Shown here: positions 28,503 to 35,627 of the stretch, in pieces | Layout: the number at the start of each line of letters is the position of its first letter | How positions within the stretch are numbered: position 1 is the stretch's first letter | Source of the DNA: Cupriavidus agavae | GTDB taxonomy: Bacteria > Pseudomonadota > Gammaproteobacteria > Burkholderiales > Burkholderiaceae | Direction: 5' to 3' | DNA length: 64,000 nucleotides | Assembly: GCF_004217045.1 (NCBI RefSeq) | Contig: NZ_SGXM01000005.1 | Span: 124,001-188,000, forward strand | Notes under the pieces: generated by a model | The model's database searches: none | Told to the model about the DNA's origin: nothing | What the model saw: only the letters and a program-made list of their open reading frames with translations | Position numbers and translations under genes: made by a program

Positions 28503-28697
28503 GGCTGGCAAGCGGCAAGGCATGCCGCGATCTTGACGTCGATATTCAACCCCTTCAGGCCATGGGCGGCCGGGCCGGCCAGCGCAATGGCCGCCGTACG
28601 TGCCGTCTTCCTAACCTGAATTGTATTTTTTACCTTGATGCAAACCATATGCTTTGTATTTTTGACTCGCGGAATGTCGTGTGGCGAACAGTGCACG

Positions 28698-28844
28698 TCA
28701 CCGGCCGTAACTGGCGGCTACGGCCGGCGCGGCGCCAGCATCGAACGGTGAAGCCAGCAGGTAGGCCAGCGCCAGCGTCAGGATGCAAAGAATCGCGCGC
28801 TGCCAGAATTCACTCGAAAACCACGGATCGGGATCTTGTCTCAT
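28698..28844 (-). CDS. 48-residue single-span membrane protein
   Basis: MRQDPDPWFSSEFWQRAI is followed by one hydrophobic helix (ILCILTLALAYLLASPF, about residues 18-34) and a short Ala-rich tail. The start at 28844 has only a weak ribosome site (CAGG). It lies on the same strand between ligD and the hybrid kinase. The helix and codon use look real; the function is unknown. An upstream in-frame start at 28892 would add a basic stretch. Confidence 0.4.
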   Translation of the reverse strand: MRQDPDPWFSSEFWQRAILCILTLALAYLLASPFDAGAAPAVAASYGR

Positions 28845-29029
28845 CGATTTTTGCCTGACTGCAGGTGCCCGAAGGCCACGTTTTGGGACCACAGTGGCAA
28901 GAACCGTGCCGCGCCGTCAAAGCGCGGCTGACAGACGGACGCCGACAAGGGCGGCGCGTGGGTCGCCAGCCCCGGACAGGTCGGGCGGGAGGGAGAAACG
29001 TCAGCGCGCGTTGGAGCCGGCGGGCGGGA

Positions 29030-31696
29030 TCACTCGCCGTCCAGCAGCTTGCGGGCGCGCGTGAGCGTCTGGCGGCACTTGGCGAAGCCGTCCCACGGAT
29101 CATGGCGTGCCAGTTCATCGAGCCGATCCTCGACGTTGGCGATGGTCCAGTGGGCCGCGCCGGTCAGTTCCGGCAGTTCGTCCCAACTGACCGGGATCGA
29201 GACGCCAAGGCCGGGCCGGGCGCGCGCCGAGAACGCCGCCGCCGTGGTAGCACCGACACCGTTGCGCAGGTAATCGATGAAAATCTTGCCAACGCGGTTG
29301 CGTGGCCCGCTCTTGGAGACGAAGCGCTCGGGAATCGTCCTGGCCATATGGATGACCACGTCCTGCGCGAAGTCGCGCACGGTGTCCCACTCGGCGCGCG
29401 CCGCGAGCGGCACCACCACGTGCAGGCCCTTGCCACCGCTGGTCTTCAGGAACGAATCCAGCTCCAGCGCGTCGAGCAGCGCCTTGACCAGCCCGGCCGC
29501 CTCCTGGATCTGCGGCCAGGTCACGCCTTCGCCCGGGTCGATGTCGAAAATGACCTGGTTGGGCTTGTCGATGGCGCGCGAGGTGGCATTCCAGGTGTGG
29601 AATTCGATCACGTTCATCTGCGCGGCCGCCACGATCGACGCCTCGCTGGTGACCTCGATCAGCGCCGGATGGCCGGGCCAGAGCTTCGGGTCGAGCGCCT
29701 TCATGCCCTCGATATGGAGCGTGTCGCCGTGGCGCTGGAAGAACTGCTCGCCGTCGATGCCGGACGGCGCCCGCACCAGCGCCAGCGGCCGGCTCTTCAG
29801 GTAGGGCAGCATCAGGGCCGCGGCGCGGGCGTAGTAGGCCACCAGGTCGCCCTTGGTCAGCCCGGTGGATTTGTCGATCACGCGTTCGGCATGGCTGACC
29901 GCCACGTTGCCGACCAGCGTCTTGCCGCGTGGCGCGGTGGCGGACGCGGCCTTGCGGGCGGGTGTCTTCTTGCCCGAAGGTTCTGCGGGCGTCTTCTTGA
30001 CCGCCCCCTTCCTTGCCGGCGCCGCCGGCTTCTCCACGGTGATCGCCCCGGCCGCCTTGTCTGTGCGAAGGCCATGGAACACCGAATGCCGCACGCGGCC
30101 CTCGCGGGTCCAGGCGCCGAACGACACTTCGGCAACGAGCTTCGGCTTGACCCAATGGCCTTTGACGCCGCGCGGCAGCGGATCGAACGGCGGTTTGTCG
30201 GACACCAGCGCGTCCAGTTGCTTGCGTAGCTTGTCGAGCGTGGCCGTGTCGAAGCCGGTGCCAACATTGCCGGCGTAGCGCAGCTTGCCCTGTGCGTCGT
30301 GCACGCCAAGCAGCAGCGACCCCAGCCCGCTGCGGCTGCCCTTGGGATCGGTGAAGCCGCCGATCACGAATTCCTGCCGGTTGGTGCACTTGAGCTTGAT
30401 CCACGAGTTGGCGCGCGAGCTGACGTATGGCGCATCCACCCGCTTGCCAATCACGCCTTCGAGCTTCATGCGGCAGGCGGCATGCAGCATTTCGCCGGGG
30501 TCGGCCTCGAAGCTGTCGCTGTAGCGCACGCGCTGCGAGCTGCGGTCCGCCATCAGCCGCGCCAGCAGCGCGCGCCGGTCGGCCAGCGGCACGGCACGCA
30601 GGTCGTGGCCGGCGTAGTAGGGCAGGTCGAACGCGTAATACTGGATCTGCTCGACGTGCGCGGTCTCGAAGGCGTTCTGCAGCGCCTGGAAGTCGGTGAT
30701 GCCGTTCTCGTCGACCACCACGATCTCGCCGTCGAGCCAGCCATCGGGAATGCCAAGGGTGCGGATCTCGGCGGCCAGGCTGCGCAGCTTTGCCGTCCAG
30801 TCGTGCCCCTGGCGCGTGAAGAGCCGCACGTCGTCGCCATCCACGCGCGCCATGATCCGGTAGCCGTCGAACTTGATCTCGTATTGCCAGTTGGCGCTGT
30901 CCGCCGGGGCCTGTTCGACCAGCGTGGCAAGCTGGGGCGAGAGCGCCAGCGGCAGTGCGGCCTTCCTGGCGCCGGCGGGCAGGGGGACGGCCATCGCTGC
31001 GGGCGCTTTCCTTGCGGGCGACTTCGTCGCGGGTGCCTTTGCCGATGCCTTTGCCGATGCCTTGGCGGACGCCTTGGCGGGTTGGGCCGAGGTGCCGGCC
31101 AGCACGCTGTCCGGCATGGCTTCCACCACGTCGAATTCGGCTGACGGCCGGGCGAACTCGTCGCGCTCCTTGATCAGCAGCCAGGCGTTGTCGTCCCTGG
31201 CCCGCTTGCCGCCCATGCGCACCAGTGTCCAGTGGCCCTGCAGCTTCTCGCCGCGCAGTTCGAACTTGAGCTTGCCGGTTTCGTAGGCGCGGGCGGGATC
31301 GTCGTCCGGAATCCACTGGCCCCGGTCCCACACGATCACGGTGCCGGCGCCATAGTGGCCGGGCGGGATCACGCCCTCGAAGCCGGCGTAGTCGAGCGGA
31401 TGGTCTTCCACGTGCACCGCCATGCGCTTGTCGGCGGGGTCATAGCTCGGTCCCTTGGGCACCGCCCAGCTCTTGAGCGTGCCGTCCAGTTCGAGCCGGA
31501 AGTCGTAGTGCAGGCGCCGCGCGGCATGTTTCTGGATCACGAACGACAGCGCGGGCGCCTTGCGCTTGCCCTTGCGGGCACCGGTGGCCTGCCCGCTCGG
31601 TTCCGGCGTGGCGCCGAAATCGCGCTTGCGCTGGTATTTGCCAAGCGGCGCTTCGGCGGTGTCGGCAGCGGTGGCAGCGGCGGCGGTCTTTGCCAT
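29030..31696 (-). CDS. ligD: ATP-dependent DNA ligase D (LigD), three-domain NHEJ enzyme
   Basis: Processes and seals double-strand breaks with Ku. The 888-residue protein carries all three LigD modules. The 3'-phosphoesterase domain (about 55-200) has IQKHAARRLHYDFRLELDG and YAGFEGVIPPGHYGAGTV. The ATP-dependent ligase domain (about 290-560) has the nucleophile Lys in EIKFDGYRIMARV near 280. The primase/polymerase domain (about 610-880) has VIFDIDPGEGVTW near 717, TSGGKGLHVVVPL near 756 and LRNGVGATTAAAFSAR near 818. Lys/Ala/Pro-rich linkers separate the modules. The start ATG at 31696 is chosen; the frame runs further upstream without similarity. The order PE-Lig-Pol is the Pseudomonas type. 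Confidence 0.97.
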   Translation of the reverse strand: MAKTAAAATAADTAEAPLGKYQRKRDFGATPEPSGQATGARKGKRKAPALSFVIQKHAARRLHYDFRLELDGTLKSWAVPKGPSYDPADKRMAVHVEDHPLDYAGFEGVIPPGHYGAGTVIVWDRGQWIPDDDPARAYETGKLKFELRGEKLQGHWTLVRMGGKRARDDNAWLLIKERDEFARPSAEFDVVEAMPDSVLAGTSAQPAKASAKASAKASAKAPATKSPARKAPAAMAVPLPAGARKAALPLALSPQLATLVEQAPADSANWQYEIKFDGYRIMARVDGDDVRLFTRQGHDWTAKLRSLAAEIRTLGIPDGWLDGEIVVVDENGITDFQALQNAFETAHVEQIQYYAFDLPYYAGHDLRAVPLADRRALLARLMADRSSQRVRYSDSFEADPGEMLHAACRMKLEGVIGKRVDAPYVSSRANSWIKLKCTNRQEFVIGGFTDPKGSRSGLGSLLLGVHDAQGKLRYAGNVGTGFDTATLDKLRKQLDALVSDKPPFDPLPRGVKGHWVKPKLVAEVSFGAWTREGRVRHSVFHGLRTDKAAGAITVEKPAAPARKGAVKKTPAEPSGKKTPARKAASATAPRGKTLVGNVAVSHAERVIDKSTGLTKGDLVAYYARAAALMLPYLKSRPLALVRAPSGIDGEQFFQRHGDTLHIEGMKALDPKLWPGHPALIEVTSEASIVAAAQMNVIEFHTWNATSRAIDKPNQVIFDIDPGEGVTWPQIQEAAGLVKALLDALELDSFLKTSGGKGLHVVVPLAARAEWDTVRDFAQDVVIHMARTIPERFVSKSGPRNRVGKIFIDYLRNGVGATTAAAFSARARPGLGVSIPVSWDELPELTGAAHWTIANVEDRLDELARHDPWDGFAKCRQTLTRARKLLDGE

Positions 31697-31974
31697 GGGA
31701 GGGGGTCCGTCAGGTCGGGATTCGTTCCAGCTTATGCAGTGCACGCCGCGTGCGAAAGCGGGGGCCGTCCTACATGGCTGGCCGTCCTTACCCGCCGTTG
31801 TAAAAGCGGCCGCGCCGATGCTGCGGTGCAACCCGGCGCGGCGCGGGCGGCGACGCGTCCTTCGGCCGGGAACGGCTCTTGCGGTGGCAGTAAGGATCAA
31901 CGCGTCGCGCCGGCTTCACCCCGGTCACCGGTGCGCGGGATGCGACAGGACCGGAACACTGGACGAGAGGCAAG

Positions 31975-33000
31975 ATGAAACCCCTGAAGAAGATCGGCTC
32001 GCAGGTCATCGTGCTGACCGGCGCCACCAGCGGCGTGGGACTGGTCACGGCGCGCATGGCCGCCGCCAAGGGTGCGAAGCTGGTACTGGTCGCCCGCAGC
32101 GAGGAGGCACTGCACAAGCTGGCCGAGGAGCTGCGCGAGCATGGCACCGAGGTCATCACGGTCACCGCCGACGTAGGCAAGCACCAGGACGTGACCCACG
32201 TGGCGCAATCGGCCATCGAACGGTTCGGCGGCTTCGACACGTGGATCAACAACGCGGGGGTGACGATCTTCGGGCGTCATGGCGACGTGCCGCTGGAGGA
32301 CCAGCGGCGCCTGTTCGAGACCAACTACTGGGGCGCCGTGCATGGGTCGCTGGTGGCTGCCAGCCATCTGCGCGACCCGCAGCACGAGTCGCGGCGCGAA
32401 TTCGGCGGCGCCATCATCAACATGGGCAGCGAAGCCTGCGACGGGCCGCTGCCGCTGCAGAGCGCTTACGCGGCGTCGCAGCACGCCATCAAGGGGTTCA
32501 CGGACACCCTGCGGCTGGAACTGGAGCAGGAGAAGGCGTCGATCTCGGTCACGCTGATCAAGCCGGCCGGCATGGATACGCCGCTCGTGACCCACGCCAA
32601 GAACTTCCTGCACGTGGAACCGCGCCAGGCGCCGCCGCTCTACGATCCGTCGCTGGCGGCCGAGGCCATCCTGTTCGCGGCCGAGCATCCGCGCCGCGAC
32701 ATGTTCGTGGGCGCCTCGGCCAAGGCGTTCTCGGCGGCTGCCTACCACGCGCCGCATGCGTTCGACCGCTTCATGAGCCGCTTCATCAGCCGTGCGCAGC
32801 AGACCCGCGAGCCGGCCGGGCCGATCGAGAACAACGCGCTGCACGAGGCCGGCAACACGCTGATGGAGCGCGCTGGCAACCGGCGTGGGATGCAGCGCTG
32901 TGCCTATACCACCACGGCGCGCCACCCGTTGCTGACCACGGCGCTGGTGGTGGGAGCGTCGGCGGCGATCACGGCACTGGTCCGGCACCGCCGCAGCTAG
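31975..33000 (+). CDS. short-chain dehydrogenase/reductase
   Basis: This is a 341-residue classical SDR with an extra C-terminal tail. The NAD(P)-binding motif TGATSGVG lies near residue 15, NNAG near 92, the catalytic Ser in INMGSEACDG near 147, and YAASQHAIK (Tyr-x3-Lys) near 162-168. About 100 residues after the Rossmann fold end in a hydrophobic helix (LLTTALVVGASAAITALV), which may anchor it to the membrane. It is divergent from ligD with a 278-base gap. The substrate is unknown. A strong hairpin terminator follows. Confidence 0.9.
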   Translation: MKPLKKIGSQVIVLTGATSGVGLVTARMAAAKGAKLVLVARSEEALHKLAEELREHGTEVITVTADVGKHQDVTHVAQSAIERFGGFDTWINNAGVTIFGRHGDVPLEDQRRLFETNYWGAVHGSLVAASHLRDPQHESRREFGGAIINMGSEACDGPLPLQSAYAASQHAIKGFTDTLRLELEQEKASISVTLIKPAGMDTPLVTHAKNFLHVEPRQAPPLYDPSLAAEAILFAAEHPRRDMFVGASAKAFSAAAYHAPHAFDRFMSRFISRAQQTREPAGPIENNALHEAGNTLMERAGNRRGMQRCAYTTTARHPLLTTALVVGASAAITALVRHRRS

Positions 33001-33036
33001 CGCGGAGGATGGTGCCCGGCCTCCGCGCCAATGAAA

Positions 33037-33066
33037 AAGGGGCTGCCCCAAGGCAGCCCCTTCCTC
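33037..33066. terminator. bidirectional terminator between SDR and oxlT genes
   Basis: Perfect 11-bp stem (33037-33047 with 33052-33062) and a CCAA loop. On the minus strand CCTTTTTCAT follows, making a good terminator for the transporter genes. On the plus strand the U-run is short. Confidence 0.75.
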
Positions 33067-33084
33067 GCCAGCTTGCCCGCAGGC

Positions 33085-33216
33085 TTACTGGAACAGCTTC
33101 AGCGCCTGGGTGATCGTGTTCGACACGCCCCACACCAGCGGTATCAGCACGTAGAGCCAGAAGGCGCCCAGCAGGGCCTTGTTGGTCGGTGCGGTGTTCA
33201 GGTTCTGGTTTTCCAT
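33085..33216 (-). CDS. small subunit of the MFS transporter
   Basis: This 43-residue protein, MENQNLNTAPTNKALLGAFW and onwards, has one hydrophobic helix (ALLGAFWLYVLIPLVWGVS). AGGAG lies 7 bases before the ATG. It is 16 bases behind the OxlT-like transporter gene on the same strand. Tiny companions of this type accompany oxalate/formate-family transporters in Burkholderiales; I recall them being annotated as MFS transporter small subunit. It probably binds or stabilises the 12-helix partner in the inner membrane. Confidence 0.75.
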   Translation of the reverse strand: MENQNLNTAPTNKALLGAFWLYVLIPLVWGVSNTITQALKLFQ

Positions 33217-33232
33217 GTTCGACTCCTGGCGA

Positions 33233-34660
33233 TCAGTGGGCGGCACCGGTGCCGGCGCCAAGGCGGGCCACGTCTGCATCGCTCATGTGGTGCTTGTCAT
33301 TGACGCGCGACACCAGCAGGTTGCAGATGAAGCCGACCACCAGCAGCGCGGCCATGATGTGCAGCGTCATGGTGTAGGCCGCGGCGCCGGTCACGCCGTG
33401 CGCCACCTGGTATTCGCGGATGTAGTTGACCAGCACCGGGCCGGCGATACCGGCAGCGGCCCAGGCGGTCAGCAGGCGGCCGTGGATGCCACCGACGAAC
33501 GCGGTACCGAACATGTCGGCCAGGTAGGCGGGGATGGTGGAGAAGCCGCCACCGTACATCGACATGATCACGCAGTAGGCCAGCACGAACATGGCGATGT
33601 TGCCAGCCGCGCCCAGTTGCGGCACGAGCCAGTACAGCACGGCACCCAGCGCGAAGAAGATGAAGTACGTGTTCTTGCGGCCGATCCAGTCCGACGACGA
33701 GGCCCAGAAGAAGCGGCCGCCCATGTTGAACAGCGACAGCAGGCCGACGAAGCCGGCCGCCGTGGCGGCGGTGACGCTGCCCTTGAAGCTTTCCTGGATC
33801 ATCAGCGACGCCTGGCCGAGCACGCCGATGCCGGCGGTCACGTTCAGGAACAGCACGAACCACAGCAGGTAGAACTGCGGCGTCTTCAGCGCTTCATCGA
33901 TATGCACGTGGTTGCGCGTGATCATCTTGTTCTCGACCACGGGCGGGGTCCAGCCTTCCGGCTTCCAGCCGGGCGGCGGCACGCGGATGGCCAGCGAACC
34001 GATCGACATCGAAATGAAGTAGCCCACGCCCATGACCAGGAAGGTCTGGGCCACGCCGACCGAGGTGGCGCTCTTGAAGTAGTTCATCAGGGCCACGGAC
34101 AGCGGGGCGGCGATCATCGCGCCGCCACCGAAGCCCATGATTGCCATGCCGGTGGCCATGCCGCGGCGGTCCGGGAACCAGCGGATCAGCGTGGACACGG
34201 GCGAGACATAACCGAGGCCCAGCCCGATGCCGCCCAGCACACCGTAGCCCAGGTACAGCAGCACGATCTGGTGGGTGTAGACGCCCAGCGCCGAAATCAG
34301 GAAGCCGCCGCCGAAGCAGCAGGCCGCCGTGAACATCGTGCGGCGCGGACCCACGCGCTCCAGCCACTTGCCCGCGAATGCGGCCGAAATGCCCAGGAAG
34401 AAAATCGCCAGCGAGAAAATCCAGCCCAGCGTGGTCAGCTTCCAGTCATCGGCGACCGATTCGGTAATACCGATGACTTTCGACAGCGGCGCGTTGAACA
34501 CCGAAAAGGCATAGGCCTGGCCGATACAAAGGTGCACCGCCAGTGCCGCGGGCGGCACCATCCAGCGGGAAAATCCCGGCTTGGCGTAGGTCGCCTCCTT
34601 TGAAAAGAACGGCGCTTTCCCGTTGGACGGGCTGCTGCCACCATTTGTCACACTGCTCAT
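33233..34660 (-). CDS. oxlT: oxalate/formate antiporter-family MFS transporter
   Basis: This 475-residue, 12-helix major-facilitator transporter belongs to the OFA (oxalate:formate antiporter) family. Family features are PPAALAVHLCIGQAYAFSVF in helix 1, the loop motif KWLERVGPRR, the Gly-rich helix GYGVLGGIGLGLGYVSPVST and RWFPDRRGMATGMAI. A large Pro-rich cytoplasmic loop follows helix 6 (VPPPGWKPEGWTPP). The start at 34660 has GGAGAACTTCA before it. No oxalyl-CoA decarboxylase or formyl-CoA transferase is near, so the real substrate could be another small mono- or dicarboxylate. A 14-bp inverted repeat lies in its leader. Confidence 0.85.
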   Translation of the reverse strand: MSSVTNGGSSPSNGKAPFFSKEATYAKPGFSRWMVPPAALAVHLCIGQAYAFSVFNAPLSKVIGITESVADDWKLTTLGWIFSLAIFFLGISAAFAGKWLERVGPRRTMFTAACCFGGGFLISALGVYTHQIVLLYLGYGVLGGIGLGLGYVSPVSTLIRWFPDRRGMATGMAIMGFGGGAMIAAPLSVALMNYFKSATSVGVAQTFLVMGVGYFISMSIGSLAIRVPPPGWKPEGWTPPVVENKMITRNHVHIDEALKTPQFYLLWFVLFLNVTAGIGVLGQASLMIQESFKGSVTAATAAGFVGLLSLFNMGGRFFWASSSDWIGRKNTYFIFFALGAVLYWLVPQLGAAGNIAMFVLAYCVIMSMYGGGFSTIPAYLADMFGTAFVGGIHGRLLTAWAAAGIAGPVLVNYIREYQVAHGVTGAAAYTMTLHIMAALLVVGFICNLLVSRVNDKHHMSDADVARLGAGTGAAH

Positions 34661-34684
34661 TGAAGTTCTCCAGACGTGGATCCT

Positions 34685-34770
34685 GGGTAATCCATCCATG
34701 CTGGCCTGGCGACGCCCGCGGGTCTGGCTGGCCCGGCGGTTGACCCCGTCATTCCTTGGATGGATTACCC
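34685..34770. repeat. 14-bp perfect inverted repeat in the oxlT leader
   Basis: GGGTAATCCATCCA (34685-34698) and TGGATGGATTACCC (34757-34770) are exact reverse complements 58 bases apart, 25 bases upstream of the oxlT start. They could be two operator copies bound with looping, or the base of a leader RNA stem. Confidence 0.6.
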
Positions 34771-34988
34771 CCAGAGGGGTGTCGCCGTTCCGGGATGTAA
34801 AAGGCTTTATGGCCCCGGCGCAGCGACGGTTGCTACGAAGCTGCTACGAAACGGTTTCGGGTACGGACGAGGGGAAGGGCGCACGGGGGGCGTGCGCAGG
34901 CGGACCCCGCCAGGGGTCGGGTGAGGGCGGCTGGAGACGCTGAGCGTCCCGGAATGGTATTGCGCATGGTTATTTCCGATCGGGGCGA

Positions 34989-35018
34989 GCAATATATGTT
35001 TTTCATCACATATATTGC
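34989..35018. promoter_or_regulatory. perfect palindrome GCAATATATG-N10-CATATATTGC
   Basis: 10-bp perfect arms with a 10-base spacer, A+T-rich, about 330 bases upstream of the oxlT start and 610 upstream of phoX. It looks like a dimeric regulator site. No U-run follows on either strand. Confidence 0.5.
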
Positions 35019-35234
35019 CGTGGAAAATATTATGCGCTGAACCATAGCCGGGCCGATTGATCACTTCAATAGGCTAAAGATGACATATTCCGGAAACGCA
35101 CGAAAACCTTGGCTTCATGTGCGGATCTGTCGAATGACAGGTTTGTAACGTTTGATTTTCACCACAGTCGGCAGGTTCGGAGCCGGCGGAAACCGGCATC
35201 GACGGCGGACAGATATCGGCATTTCATCTGCTCC

Positions 35235-35282
35235 ATTGTCACGACAATTCGTCACGAAACCGTCACGAGACCGCCTTAGGAT
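35235..35282 (+). promoter_or_regulatory. PhoB-box-like direct repeats with -10-like element
   Basis: CGTCACGAAAC (35250-35260) and CGTCACGAGAC (35261-35271) are tandem 11-bp repeats matching the spacing and TGTCAC-like core of PhoB sites. A third TTGTCACGAC lies just upstream. TAGGAT (35277-35282) starts 10 bases after the last GTCAC, the usual distance from a Pho box to a -10 hexamer. Confidence 0.45.
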
Positions 35283-35288
35283 GCGACG

Positions 35289-35423
35289 CGTGGCGGATCA
35301 CTCCGCTGCTCGGACAAGCCGGTCAGACCTGCATCTGGGCTACAAACGGGCGACATAGTGGGTGTCGCGCGGACCGGCGCATTGACGACGCCGCGACCAT
35401 ACATGGGTCGCGGCGTTTTTTTT
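35289..35423 (+). ncRNA. candidate small RNA or leader ending at an orphan terminator
   Basis: A strong terminator (35388-35423) closes a stretch with no protein gene on the plus strand, and a Pho-box-like promoter sits about 100 bases before it. The predicted transcript is about 135 bases. A 25-codon frame beginning at 35281 has no ribosome site and would start before the predicted +1. It could be an independent small RNA or an attenuated phoX leader. Confidence 0.35.
35388..35423 (+). terminator. strong Rho-independent terminator without an upstream gene
   Basis: Perfect 11-bp stem ACGCCGCGACC (35388-35398) with GGTCGCGGCGT (35406-35416), a 7-base loop and eight U. It is 205 bases before phoX. 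Confidence 0.85.
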
Positions 35424-35479
35424 GTCCGCGTCTCGGCACTGGCGGAAACAGTCTGGCGCGCCCACAGCCAATCGTTGCG

Positions 35480-35512
35480 GGTTCAACTTGCTGTCACATT
35501 GGGTTCATACGA
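35480..35512 (+). promoter_or_regulatory. possible PhoB site directly upstream of phoX
   Basis: Three consecutive 11-bp units: GGTTCAACTTG, CTGTCACATTG, GGTTCATACGA. Period 11 and the CTGTCAC core fit PhoB binding, 116 bases before the phoX start. The outer units are degenerate. Confidence 0.4.
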
Positions 35513-35627
35513 TGCCACCCGGCTTGACCGCTGTGCGGTTGCCTCCACAAGAGCTGACCGGGTTGCCATGTTTCGCATGGGCAGGGCGGTCTGATGAAAA
35601 CACCAGATTGACGGGAAGTATCCAGAA

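Larger units (their letters stand above)
34661..35627. other. long regulatory gap between oxlT and phoX
   Basis: Almost 970 bases carry no convincing protein gene. They hold, in order, a 14-bp inverted repeat in the oxlT leader, a 10-bp-arm palindrome, PhoB-box-like direct repeats with a -10-like hexamer, a strong terminator, and a second set of 11-bp repeats close to phoX. Each is listed separately. Confidence 0.7.

Noticed and set aside
28562..28858. 98-codon plus-strand frame between the kinase and ligD
   Set aside because: No ribosome site and no recognisable domain; it overlaps the more plausible small membrane protein on the other strand.
35152..35358. 68-codon plus-strand frame in the oxlT-phoX gap
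   Set aside because: No ribosome site, no similarity, and it crosses the PhoB-like repeats.
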